From Planctomycetota bacterium (lineage in GTDB: Bacteria; Planctomycetota; UBA1135; GCA-002686595), in NCBI GenBank assembly GCA_016712565.1, contig JADJQU010000004.1:1-64000 (forward strand): a stretch of 64,000 bases of DNA, in the 5' to 3' direction. The position numbers were made by a program, and so were the translations under genes. Under the pieces are notes generated by a model, which did not search any database, was not told the DNA's origin, and saw only the letters and a list, made by a program, of their open reading frames with translations. This document shows positions 41,759 through 50,489 of this stretch, piece by piece (position 1 is the stretch's first letter; each line of letters starts with the position of its first letter).

Positions 41759-42096
41759 CCCGCCGGCGACGGACGCTGCGGCCCACCCACACCCGTGCCT
41801 CGTTCGGATGTCCGTCGAGCGGATCGGCCGCCTGGCCAAGCAGCGCGAGGACGCGCGTTTTCGGCGACGTCCTCAGGCTCGGAGCCCCCGCAGGGGGCCC
41901 CCGGCAGGTCGATTTTGTCGCCGAACTTCCGCAACGGGACACTAGAGTGGATGCGCCTCGCCGAGGCCGCGTGCACCGCGACAACCTGACTCAACCAACC
42001 CACGCGACCGAGCCGGTCCGTCCCGCGCCGCGGGCCGACCGTCGGTCGCACCGATCCCCAGCCCCCTAGAGACCCGAATCAGTGGAGACAACGAAG
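41759..42096 (+). other. intergenic region between fabG and acpP
   Basis: 338 bases with no gene. It holds a -10-like TAGAGT at about 41944, suggesting that the abundant acyl carrier protein has its own promoter. A CGGAGCCCCCGCAGGGGGC hairpin-like segment lies near 41880-41900. Confidence 0.35.
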
Positions 42097-42336
42097 GTGA
42101 CCAACCCCTCGATCGAAGAACGCGTGGTCAAGATCGTCTGCGATCAGATGGGCACGACGCCCGACAAGATCACGCCGGAGACGTCGTTCATCAACGACCT
42201 CGGCGCGGACTCGCTCGACACCGTCGAACTCGTGATGGAGTTCGAGGACGAGTTCGAGATCTCGATCCCGGACGAGGACGCCGAGAAGATCCAGACCGTC
42301 GGCAACGCCGTGGAGTACATCACGAAGAAGTCCTGA
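42097..42336 (+). CDS. acpP: acyl carrier protein
   Basis: 79 residues from the GTG at 42097. A GGAG at 42084-42087 lies nine bases upstream and sets this start; an in-frame GTG at 42082 would add five residues and leave no ribosome binding site. The phosphopantetheine site is S39 in DLGADSLDTVEL. The protein is acidic and four-helical (EFEDEFEISIPDEDAEKI). It carries growing acyl chains between Fab enzymes. fabF follows 118 bases later. Confidence 0.96.
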   Translation: MTNPSIEERVVKIVCDQMGTTPDKITPETSFINDLGADSLDTVELVMEFEDEFEISIPDEDAEKIQTVGNAVEYITKKS

Positions 42337-42454
42337 GGGGCAGAGGCTCCCAGGCGGCCACCGGACCGCCCCGCCGGCGTGGGCGCCAGGGCCGGTTCGG
42401 CGCTCCAGGACTTCATCCGCGAATCCCCCAGAGACCCATCGAGCGAGGCTCTTC

Positions 42455-43696
42455 ATGCGTCGAGTTGTGATCACCGGACTGGGCACGATCAATGCCCTCG
42501 GCAACGACGTCGAGACGTCGTGGCGGCGCATGCTTGCCGGCGAGAACGGCGTCGGGCCGATCACGTCCTTCGACACCACGGACTACGCGGTCCACTTCGC
42601 CGCGAGCGTCCATTGGGACGCTGCCCAGCACTTCAACGTGATGGACCAGCGCAAGCTGGATCCGTTCACGATGTGGGCGATCGTGGCCTCCCGGGAGGCC
42701 TTCCGGGATTCCGGGATCGATGTGGCCGCGGTGCCCGAGTCCGAGCGCGAGCGCTTCGGTGCGATCATCGCCACCGGCATCGGCGGCATCACCGGCATCG
42801 AGGAGCAGTTCCTCACCATGCTGGAGAAGGGCCCCCGTCGCGTCAGCCCGCACTTCATCCCGAAGATCATGGCCAATGCGGTCAGCGGCCAGGTGGCGAT
42901 CGAGCACGGTCTGCTCGGCACCACGTTCACCACCTCCTCCGCCTGCGCCTCGGCCGCCCACGCGATCGGCATGGCCTGGCGGGCGATCCAGTGGGGCGAC
43001 TGCGACCTGGTGGTCACCGGGGGCTCCGAGTCCGCGACCACCCGACTGGGATTGGCCGGATTCTGCTCGGCCAAGGCGCTCTCGACCCGCAACGACGACC
43101 CGTCCTTGGCCTCGCGGCCCTTTGACCTGAACCGCGACGGGTTCGTCATGGGGGAGGGGTGTGGGATCCTGATCTTCGAGGAGTACGAGCGCGCCAAGAA
43201 GCGCGGCGCCCGCATCTACGCCGAGGTGAAGGGCTACGGCTCCACGGACGACGCCTTCCACATCACGGCTCCCAAGGAAGACGGCCAGGGGCCGGCCCGC
43301 GCCTTCCGCGAGGCCCTGCGGCACGCCAAGATCGACCCGGCCACCGTCGACTACGTCAACGCCCACGGCACCAGCACGAAGTACAACGACGCGATCGAGA
43401 CCAGGGCCCTGAAGCTGGTCTTCGGGGAGCATGCCAAGCGCCTCGCGGTCTCCTCCACCAAGTCGATGGTGGGCCACCTTTTGGGGGCCTCCGCCGCGGT
43501 GGAATTGGTGGCCACGGCGCTGTCCGTGCACCAGGGTGTGGTCCATCCGACGCGCAACTACACGACCCCCGACCCCGACTGCGACCTGGACTACGTTCCC
43601 GGCTCCGCGCGCAAGCTCCGGGTCCGCAACGCCCTGTCGAACTCCCTGGGCTTCGGAGGCCACAACGTCTCGATCTGCATCGGGGCGCCCGACTGA
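42455..43696 (+). CDS. fabF: beta-ketoacyl-ACP synthase II
   Basis: 413 residues; elongates acyl-ACP with malonyl-ACP. The nucleophile is C164 in TTSSACASAAHA, with catalytic histidines in NAHGTSTKYND (about 304) and STKSMVGHLLGASA (about 339). The end SLGFGGHNVSICIG is standard. The start MRRVVITGLG is typical. It closes the rpmF-plsX-fabH-fabD-fabG-acpP-fabF series; fabZ and fabI are not in the window. Confidence 0.97.
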   Translation: MRRVVITGLGTINALGNDVETSWRRMLAGENGVGPITSFDTTDYAVHFAASVHWDAAQHFNVMDQRKLDPFTMWAIVASREAFRDSGIDVAAVPESERERFGAIIATGIGGITGIEEQFLTMLEKGPRRVSPHFIPKIMANAVSGQVAIEHGLLGTTFTTSSACASAAHAIGMAWRAIQWGDCDLVVTGGSESATTRLGLAGFCSAKALSTRNDDPSLASRPFDLNRDGFVMGEGCGILIFEEYERAKKRGARIYAEVKGYGSTDDAFHITAPKEDGQGPARAFREALRHAKIDPATVDYVNAHGTSTKYNDAIETRALKLVFGEHAKRLAVSSTKSMVGHLLGASAAVELVATALSVHQGVVHPTRNYTTPDPDCDLDYVPGSARKLRVRNALSNSLGFGGHNVSICIGAPD

Positions 43697-43892
43697 GATC
43701 CGCGGCCCCAGCACGGGGGCCCGTCACCTGCCGCGGGCTTGCGCTGGCGCGGTCCTGTTCGCCTCCCTGGATGCGCGGTTCGGGCTGCGCCCGAGGCGGG
43801 CCGCGAGGTACAATTCACTCGACCGGCGCCCGCCGCGCTGCGGCCCGCTCCGGTCCTCTCTGCCACGCTCCTTGTCCCTTCGGAGACCCGCT

Positions 43893-44249
43893 GTGAAGAA
43901 GCAATATCAGGAACTGCTGCATCAGTACAAAGTCGAAGTGTTCCGCAAGGAGCACGACCAGAAGAGCGTCTCCGAGATCACGTCCGAGTGCCTGCACGTC
44001 ACCGAAGAGGTGCTCAAGCAGAAGTACCACTACCACTTCCACGAGCTGGCGGACGCGGACCGCGCGGAGATCATCAACATGATCAACAACTACACCCGCG
44101 AGGCCATCCTGCCGCCCGTGATCGAGAAGCTCGTTTCGCGCCAGATCCGCCTGGAACGGCGCTTCAACGCCCTGGTGGGGCTGACCGAGCAGCTGCTGGA
44201 ACTGCTCTCCCGCGGGGAGAGCGAGCGCCAGGACAGGGCCGCCTCCTGA
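43893..44249 (+). CDS. small helical protein of unknown function
   Basis: 118 residues, rich in Glu, Lys, His and Leu, predicted to be all helix with a likely coiled coil toward the end (LVSRQIRLERRFNALVGLTE). It contains the His/Tyr-rich segment KQKYHYHFHELADADR, which could bind metal. The GTG start is supported by GGAG at 43881-43884. A TACAAT -10 box at 43809-43814 suggests its own promoter. I recognise no family. It precedes the UDP-sugar pyrophosphorylase by 54 bases. Confidence 0.8.
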   Translation: MKKQYQELLHQYKVEVFRKEHDQKSVSEITSECLHVTEEVLKQKYHYHFHELADADRAEIINMINNYTREAILPPVIEKLVSRQIRLERRFNALVGLTEQLLELLSRGESERQDRAAS

Positions 44250-44303
44250 CGAAGCCCGGGCGCCGTCGCGCGGCACGCGCACGGGGCTCGCCATTGCCAC
44301 GCC

Positions 44304-45713
44304 ATGAATGCCCCTGACGAGAAGCGCCTGCGCACCCTGTTCGCCGGCGCGGGCCAGGGCCACCTGTTCGACGAGTGGGGCGTGCTCTCCCCCGAGGAGC
44401 GCGCCAGATTCCTGACGCAGCTTGCGTCCGTGGACCTGGAGCAGGTGGCCGTCCAGGCCGCGCTCCTCTCCCGTGGCCCCGAGGAAGCCGGGTCGCAGCG
44501 GTTCGAACCGCCCGAGACCTTCCCCCTGCGCCGCGACCCACGCCAGCAGCGCCTGGCCCAGGACGCCGTGGCGGCCGGGACGGAGCTCCTGGCCAAGGGT
44601 CGCGTGGGTTTCCTCTTGGTAGCCGGCGGCCAAGCCTCGCGGCTGGGCTACGACGGCCCCAAGGGCGCCTTCCAGATCGGGCCCGTCAGCCAACGCTCGC
44701 TGTTCGAAATCCAGGCCCGGCGACTGCTGGCCGTTCGCGAGCGCCACCAGGTGCGCGCGCCCTGGTACGTGATGACCTCGCCGGCCAACGACGCGGCCAC
44801 GCGGGCGTTCTTCGAGCAGCACCACCACTTCGGGCTGGACCCGCGGGACGTGGTGTTCTTCGCCCAGGCCATGATCCCGGCCATGGACCCGGCCGGCCGT
44901 CTGCTGCGCGCGGGTCCCGGCGAACTCTTCCTCGCGCCGAACGGTCACGGAGGCGTCCTGCTGGCCATGGAACGCTCGGGCGCCCTGGCGGACGCGCGCG
45001 CGCGCGGTCTCACCCAGCTCTCGTACTTCCAAGTGGACAACCCCCTCGCCAGACCCGCGGATCCCCTGTTCCTGGGCTTGCACGCCCTGCAGGGGGCTGG
45101 GATGTCCTCCAAGGTGGTGGCCAAGCGCGACGCCGCGGAGAAGGTCGGCGTGATCGGACGGGCAGGCGACAAGCTGGGCTGCATCGAATACTCCGACCTG
45201 CCTGCGGCCCTGCGCGAGGAGCGCGACGACTCCGGGGAATTGCGTTTCCGCGCGGGCAACATCGCCGTCCATGCCATCGAGATCGGCTTCGTCGAGCGCC
45301 TGACGCGCGGGGGACTGCTGTTGCCCTGGCACTTGGCTCGCAAGAAGATGCTGGTCTGGGAGCGCGGGGAACTGGTGCAGCGCGAGGGCATCAAGTTCGA
45401 GGCCTTCGTCTTCGACGCCCTGGCCGCCAGCGAGCGCTCGGTGACCCTGGAAGTGGCCCGGTCCGAGGAGTTCTCCCCGGTCAAGAACGCCTCGGGCGAG
45501 GATTCTCCCGCCAGCGCGCGACGGGACCTGTGCCGCCTGCACGCCGAATGGGCGCGCGGTGCGGGCTTCGAACTTCCTCCCCCGGATCCCGAGGGCCTGC
45601 ACCCGATCGAGGTGGACCCGCTGCTGGCCGAGGACGCGGAGACCTTCCGCGGGCGCCCGCGTCGCCCGCTGATCACGGAACGCGGCCACTTCTACGTCCA
45701 TGAGCATCACTGA
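44304..45713 (+). CDS. UDP-sugar / UDP-N-acetylhexosamine pyrophosphorylase (UDPGP type 1 family)
   Basis: 469-residue nucleotidyltransferase related to eukaryotic UAP1/AGX. The signature LLVAGGQASRLGYDGPKGAF (about 104-123) binds UTP, followed by FEIQARRLL, YVMTSPAN, LAPNGHGG and YFQVDNPLARPADP, then KVVAKRDAAEKVGV and NIAVHAI, all in family order. It makes UDP-GlcNAc or a similar UDP-sugar, a precursor of peptidoglycan and envelope sugars. It is not the bacterial GlmU type. The gene overlaps ddl by 14 bases, consistent with a cell-wall role. Confidence 0.86.
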   Translation: MNAPDEKRLRTLFAGAGQGHLFDEWGVLSPEERARFLTQLASVDLEQVAVQAALLSRGPEEAGSQRFEPPETFPLRRDPRQQRLAQDAVAAGTELLAKGRVGFLLVAGGQASRLGYDGPKGAFQIGPVSQRSLFEIQARRLLAVRERHQVRAPWYVMTSPANDAATRAFFEQHHHFGLDPRDVVFFAQAMIPAMDPAGRLLRAGPGELFLAPNGHGGVLLAMERSGALADARARGLTQLSYFQVDNPLARPADPLFLGLHALQGAGMSSKVVAKRDAAEKVGVIGRAGDKLGCIEYSDLPAALREERDDSGELRFRAGNIAVHAIEIGFVERLTRGGLLLPWHLARKKMLVWERGELVQREGIKFEAFVFDALAASERSVTLEVARSEEFSPVKNASGEDSPASARRDLCRLHAEWARGAGFELPPPDPEGLHPIEVDPLLAEDAETFRGRPRRPLITERGHFYVHEHH

Positions 45714-46755
45714 GATCGGAACCAGGCGCTCCAGCGCGCTTTCCACCCTGCGCGTGGCCGTGCTGATGGGCGGCACCTCCGGCGAGCGCGAGGTGAGCCT
45801 GGTGAGCGGCCGCTCCGTGCTGCAGGCCCTGGAGCGCTCCGTGCGTCTGGGCGCCCTCGCCGCCGTGCGCGCCATCGAGATCGACGCCGGCGGCCGCTGG
45901 GTGGACGGGGGGCGTGCCCGCGACGCCGCCGAGGCACTGGAATTTGCCCGGGACATCGACGTGTTCTTCCTGGCCCTGCACGGCGGCGCGGGCGAGGACG
46001 GCACGATCCAGGGGCTCTTGGCGGCGGCGGGCCGGCGGCACACGGGCTCCTCCGTGGGAGCCTCGGCCCTGTGCATGGACAAGGCCGCCACGCGCGGCCT
46101 GGCAGCCGCGGCGGGCATCGCCGTGGCCCTTGGCCGTGTGATCGACCGGCCTGGGTTCGACGGCCATCCAGCCGCGGAAGTGGCCGCCGTTCTGGCCCTC
46201 GGCCCCGCGCCCGACGGATGGTTCGTCAAGCCCCGCCGCGGAGGCTCCTCCGTCAACACCCACGCGGTGCGCGTTGCGGAGGAACTGTCCGCGCGCGTTG
46301 CGGAGGTGCTGGCCTCGGGCGACGACGCCTTGGTGGAACAGCGCATCCGAGGCGTCGAAGTGTCCTGCGGCGTGCTCGACTCCGGGTCCGAGGCCGCGCG
46401 GGCGCTCCCTCCGATCGAGATCCAGCCCCATGGGGAGCGCTTCTTCGACTACGAACAGAAGTACTCGGAGACGGGGGCCCGCGAGGTGTGTCCGGCGCCT
46501 TCGCTTTCCGCGGAGGCCGAAGGGCGCGTGCGCGCCGAGGCCCTGCGGATGCATCGTCTGTGCGGCTGTCGCGGCTATTCGCGCACGGATTTCATCGTGC
46601 CCGAGGGTGGTCATTCTCTGCGGCCCGTGCTGCTGGAGGTCAACACGCTCCCCGGCCTGACGCCCCGCTCCCTGTTTCCCCAGGAAGCTCGGGCGGTGGG
46701 TGTGGAGTACGACGACCTGTGCCTGGCGCTGGTGTCCCGCGCGGCCCAGCGTTGA
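45700..46755 (+). CDS. ddl: D-alanine--D-alanine ligase
   Basis: 351-residue ATP-grasp ligase that makes D-Ala-D-Ala for peptidoglycan. Features are VLMGGTSGEREVSLVSG at the N-terminus, the catalytic Glu region ALHGGAGEDGTIQGLL, GSSVGASALCMDKAATR, the ATP lysine in FVKPRRGGSSVN, YEQKYSETG and the metal-binding end LEVNTLPGLTPRSLFP. The ATG at 45700 overlaps the pyrophosphorylase gene. The next gene is dapB, so peptidoglycan precursor synthesis is clustered here. That matches the view that planctomycetes do have peptidoglycan. Confidence 0.95.
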   Translation: MSITEIGTRRSSALSTLRVAVLMGGTSGEREVSLVSGRSVLQALERSVRLGALAAVRAIEIDAGGRWVDGGRARDAAEALEFARDIDVFFLALHGGAGEDGTIQGLLAAAGRRHTGSSVGASALCMDKAATRGLAAAAGIAVALGRVIDRPGFDGHPAAEVAAVLALGPAPDGWFVKPRRGGSSVNTHAVRVAEELSARVAEVLASGDDALVEQRIRGVEVSCGVLDSGSEAARALPPIEIQPHGERFFDYEQKYSETGAREVCPAPSLSAEAEGRVRAEALRMHRLCGCRGYSRTDFIVPEGGHSLRPVLLEVNTLPGLTPRSLFPQEARAVGVEYDDLCLALVSRAAQR

Positions 46756-46769
46756 GCGGCCCCAGTCCG

Positions 46770-47514
46770 ATGGGAGTCTCCCAAGGACACGCCCGATCCG
46801 GTTCACGGCCGGGCGCCGCTCTGCGCGTGGCCGTGATCGGCGCGCGGCCGCCTGGGCGCCGCGGCCTGCGCGATCCTGGAGCGGGCGGGTCCCGAGGCGG
46901 GACTCGAACTCGTCGGCCGCTTCACGCGCGAGGACCCGTGGCCCCGTCTGGTGCGCGAGTTGCAAATCGACGTGGCCCTGGAGGCGACGCGGGCGGGCCT
47001 GGGCGGCGAGCACGGCCTTGTGCTGCTCGAGGCCGGGGCCCACGTGGTGATCGCCACCAGTGGCGTGGAGGAACAGGACGAGATCCTGCTGGATCGTCGG
47101 GCCCGGGAGCTTGGACGGGGCGGCCTGATCGTGCCCAATTTCTCCCTGGGGGCGGCCCTGCTCATGCGCGAGGCCGCCAGGCTCGCGCCCCACTTCGCGC
47201 AGGTGGAGATCATCGAGCGCCACCACGCCCGGAAACTGGACGCGCCCTCGGCCACGGCCAGGGAAACGGCCCGGCGCATCGTGGCGGCGCGCGGAGCGCA
47301 GCGCGGATCCGTGCCGATCCACTCGGTGCGGCTGGACGGTCTGCAGGCCCGCCAGGAAGTCCAGTTCGGATCCCCGGGGGAGACCTTGACCCTGGTGCAC
47401 GACGTGTCCTCGCCGGAGGCCTACGGGCCGGGCATTCTCTCCGCCCTGCGATGCGTCGCGGGCCGCCTGGGAGTCGCCCGGGGAATCGAGCACGCCTTCG
47501 ACCTTCCCCCCTGA
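46770..47514 (+). CDS. dapB: 4-hydroxy-tetrahydrodipicolinate reductase (one-base frame break)
   Basis: DapB reduces the lysine/diaminopimelate intermediate with NAD(P)H. The frame from ATG 46770 gives LRVAVIGA and then loses meaning. The next frame reads GRLGAAACAILERAG and on to 47514. Removing one base from the alternating GC stretch at about 46840-46850 restores the usual VIGAGRLG nucleotide loop. The catalytic block IIERHHARKLDAPSATA and the substrate loop are intact. At about 245 residues the repaired length is normal. Since DapB is normally required for cell-wall DAP, a sequence error is likelier than loss. Confidence 0.87.
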
Positions 47515-47520
47515 CTCGGC

Positions 47521-47548
47521 TTGCATCGCCCAAGCCGCGGCCTATGCT
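47521..47548 (+). promoter_or_regulatory. promoter of tRNA-Leu (CAA)
   Basis: TTGCAT (47521-47526), a 16-base spacer and TATGCT (47543-47548), 28 bases before the mature tRNA. Confidence 0.5.
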
Positions 47549-47576
47549 CGCGGCCGCAACGGATTCCTCTTCCCAG

Positions 47577-47662
47577 GCCGGGATGGCGGAATGGCAGACG
47601 CAGTGGATTCAAAATCCACCGCCAGCAATGGCGTCGGGGTTCAAGTCCCCGTCCCGGCACCA
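47577..47662 (+). tRNA. tRNA-Leu (anticodon CAA)
   Basis: The acceptor GCCGGGA/TCCCGGC is followed by discriminator A and an encoded CCA. The anticodon stem GTGGA/TCCAC holds TTCAAAA (anticodon CAA), the long variable arm is CGCCAGCAATGGCG, and the T arm is CGGGG-TTCAAGT-CCCCG. Confidence 0.97.
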
Positions 47663-47732
47663 TCCCCGGGCGTCCGGTTCGGGCCCCTGGTTTCGGGCCC
47701 CTGGTTTCGAGGCCGTGGCGCGTTGTGCTCCC

Positions 47733-49856
47733 ATGGGCGAGAATCCTGAGCGCATGCCGTCCCACGCCATTCCCGGGGCCCCCGGAATTCAGACCGCGGG
47801 CGTCACCGAGCCGGCCCAGGCCGCCCTGCAGGCCATGCTGGCCCAGACGTCCTTCTCCACCGGCGAGGACTTCTTCCGCTCCCTGACCCGCTCCCTGTCG
47901 CAGGTCATGGGCGTGCGGCACGCCCTGGTGGGGGAGGTGTGCCTGCCCAGGCGCGAGTCCGTGCGCTCCCTGGCCTTCTTCACCGACGGTGCGTTCCGAG
48001 GGCCGGTGGAGTACGCGCTGGCGGGCGGCCCCTGCGAGTTGACCGCGCTGCTCAAGCCCCAGACGATTCTGCGGGGAGTGCAACTCCAGTTTCCCGACTG
48101 CGCCGTGCTGCGGGACCTGGAGGCCGAGTCCTATGTGGGCCATCCCCTGCTCTCCAGCACGGGCGAGGTCATCGGCGTGCTGTTCGCCATCCATGACCAG
48201 CCCCTGCCGACGGCCGAGCCTCTCGCCACGGTGCTGCGGGCGTTCGCCGCGCGGGCGGGGCCCGAACTGGAGCGGCGCCGCATCGAGGGCGACCTCTCGG
48301 CCAGCCAGAGACGCTACCACGCCATTTTCGAGCAGGCCGCGGTGGGCATTGCCCAGGTGGGCGTGGACGGCACCATCCTCGAAGCCAATCCGACCTTCTG
48401 CCGCATCCTGGGCTACGGGCGGGAGGAACTTGCGGGCAAGTCCATCCGCGAGATCACTTGCCGCGAGGACTGGCCCGTCAATGCGAGCCTGATCGCCCGC
48501 GCCATGGCCGGCGAATACCAGACCTACGGCCTCGAGAAGCGCTACCTGCACAAGGACGGCAGTCCGGTGTGGGCCGAACTCCACGCGGCCCTGGTGCGCG
48601 ATGCCGCGGGCCGCCCCGAGTACATCATCGGCGTGATGCAGGACATCACCGAGCGCAAGCGCCTCGAATCCCAGCTGCTGCAGTCCCAGAAGCTCGACAG
48701 CCTGGGGCGGCTGGCGGGCGGAATCGCCCACGACTTCAACAACCTCTTGACGGTGCTCTTGTCCTACACGGACTTGGCGTCGAGCGCCCCGGATGCGCTC
48801 ACGCGGAGCAAGTGCCTGGACAGCATTCGCACGGCCGGGGAGCGAGCCGCCGCACTGACGGCCCAGTTGCTGGCCTTCGCGCGCAAGGACGGCGGCGCCC
48901 TGGGCAGCGTGGACGTGCGGACCGCGGTCGCGGACCTGGAGCGCATGCTGCGTCCCCTGCTGGGCGAACGCATCGACCTGCAGATCTTCGTTCCCGACGG
49001 CCCCTTGGGGGCGTCCATCGACGGAGCAAAGTTGCAGCAGGTGCTGATGAACCTGGCGATCAACGCCCGGGATGCCATGGGCGGTGAGGGGCGCCTGACC
49101 ATCGAGGTCGAACACCTCTCCCGCGGCGCGCCGGCCCGCGGTCCGATCCTCGGCGCCGCGCGGGAGTCGGGCCAGTCTCCCCTGCAGCGGATGGAGGAGG
49201 CCGCGCGCGATCCGCAATCCTGGGTCCGAATCACGGTGCGCGACACCGGCGTCGGCATGTCGGAGGCCGTCCGCGCCCGGGTGTTCGAGCCCTTCTTCAC
49301 CACCAAGGAGGTGGGGCGCGGAGTCGGCATGGGACTCGCCACCTGCTACGGCATCGTGCGCAGCTGCGGCGGTCACATCGCCGCCGAGAGCCTGCCGGAC
49401 CGCGGCACGGCGATGCGGGTCTGGCTGCCCTGGGTCGCCGCGGTGGAAGGGGACGATTCGCGCCCCTCGGTCGCGGTGGAACCCGGCAACGAGACCGTGT
49501 TGGTGGTGGAAGACGAGCCGACGGTGCGACGGGTGCTCGTGGAGGGCCTCGAGTCCCGCGGGTACCGCGTGCTGGAGGCCGCTTCGCCCTTGGAGGCCCT
49601 GGCCTGCCTGGAGCGGCACCGGGGCCCCCTCGACCTGTGCGTGCTCGATGTGGTGATGCCCGAGATGAGCGGCCCCGCCCTGGCGCGCAAGCTCGCGGAG
49701 CTTCGTCCCCAGGCCCGCGTGCTGTTCATGTCGGGATACTCGGGGGACAACCTGGGCGAGTTCGACGCGGGGCAGTTGGATCGGCTGTTGACCAAGCCCT
49801 TCTCCCACGACGAACTGGCCCGGGCCGTGCGCCGAACCCTGGCCAAGGCCCAGTGA
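47733..49856 (+). CDS. GAF-PAS hybrid sensor histidine kinase with receiver domain
   Basis: 707 residues from ATG 47733 (an ATG at 47754 is the alternative). Order: GAF-like sensor (about 35-190), PAS (about 200-310, ending GVMQDITERKRL), dimerisation helix with phospho-acceptor His in LAGGIAHDFNNLLT, HATPase with NLAINARDAM, VRDTGVGM and FFTTKEVGRGVGMGLATCYG, and a C-terminal receiver with phospho-Asp in LCVLDVVMPEMSG and Lys in LTKPFSHDELA. There is no transmembrane segment, so it senses a cytoplasmic signal. The HDFNN subclass commonly signals through an attached receiver. The next gene overlaps its stop by four bases. Confidence 0.92.
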   Translation: MGENPERMPSHAIPGAPGIQTAGVTEPAQAALQAMLAQTSFSTGEDFFRSLTRSLSQVMGVRHALVGEVCLPRRESVRSLAFFTDGAFRGPVEYALAGGPCELTALLKPQTILRGVQLQFPDCAVLRDLEAESYVGHPLLSSTGEVIGVLFAIHDQPLPTAEPLATVLRAFAARAGPELERRRIEGDLSASQRRYHAIFEQAAVGIAQVGVDGTILEANPTFCRILGYGREELAGKSIREITCREDWPVNASLIARAMAGEYQTYGLEKRYLHKDGSPVWAELHAALVRDAAGRPEYIIGVMQDITERKRLESQLLQSQKLDSLGRLAGGIAHDFNNLLTVLLSYTDLASSAPDALTRSKCLDSIRTAGERAAALTAQLLAFARKDGGALGSVDVRTAVADLERMLRPLLGERIDLQIFVPDGPLGASIDGAKLQQVLMNLAINARDAMGGEGRLTIEVEHLSRGAPARGPILGAARESGQSPLQRMEEAARDPQSWVRITVRDTGVGMSEAVRARVFEPFFTTKEVGRGVGMGLATCYGIVRSCGGHIAAESLPDRGTAMRVWLPWVAAVEGDDSRPSVAVEPGNETVLVVEDEPTVRRVLVEGLESRGYRVLEAASPLEALACLERHRGPLDLCVLDVVMPEMSGPALARKLAELRPQARVLFMSGYSGDNLGEFDAGQLDRLLTKPFSHDELARAVRRTLAKAQ

Positions 49857-50451
49857 AGCCCCCGGGCCCGCCCGCGGGGTCGACGGAATTTGCCGCGGCG
49901 GCCCTGGGCTGCATCGTTGCCGGCCTGGGCGAGCGCGCTGCCGGGCTCGACGGGCTGCGCCTCTGCCTGACCGTCGGTGAGGAGAGGCCTCCTTGGCCCG
50001 CACGGTTCAGTCCCTGGAGTGCGACGGCTGGCTCCTGGGGCTCTTCGCCGCCGAATTGGGCGGCGACGTGCTGTTCCTGCGCCACGACCCGCGAGGACTC
50101 TCCCGGGCCCTGGAATTGGCGGGGCGCATGCTTGCCCTCGAGGGTCGAGCGGCGCACCCCGCCCAGGTTCCGGACCTGGCGGCAGAAACTCCCGCGGGAC
50201 TGCGCGAGGCCCGGGCCCTGTGCGTCTCCATGGCCTGGATCGCCTACGCGTCCGGTGTCCAGGATGCCCGTTGGACCCTGAAGCTCAGCGGGGATTCCCC
50301 CGGGTTGGAGATCCACGCCCGGCCCGCCCTGGGATTGGAGCGCGCCCTGCTGGGGGCCGCGCGCCGGATCCAGGGCACCCGGCTCTGGGTGGGGGAGCGG
50401 GCGGCGCGGCTGGAGCTTCCCTCCAACCTCGCCGCCCCGGAGCGCCCCTGA
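49853..50451 (+). CDS. unknown protein coupled to the hybrid kinase (one-base frame break)
   Basis: A GTG at 49853 overlaps the kinase stop (GTGA). The first frame reads STEFAAAALGCIVAGLGERA...LCLTVGEE and ends its sense near 49995. The continuation SLECDGWLLGLFAAELGGDV...LELPSNL runs in the frame stopping at 50451, so one base appears to be missing around 49985-50003. The joined protein (~200 residues) has an alpha/beta character with a helical pair, and could be a phosphotransfer or docking partner of the kinase. That is context-based inference; I recognise no family. Alternatively a 152-residue protein could start at TTG 49993. Confidence 0.5.
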
Positions 50452-50489
50452 AACGCGCTAGGCGTGCGGGCCGAATCCTCAGCGTCGCC

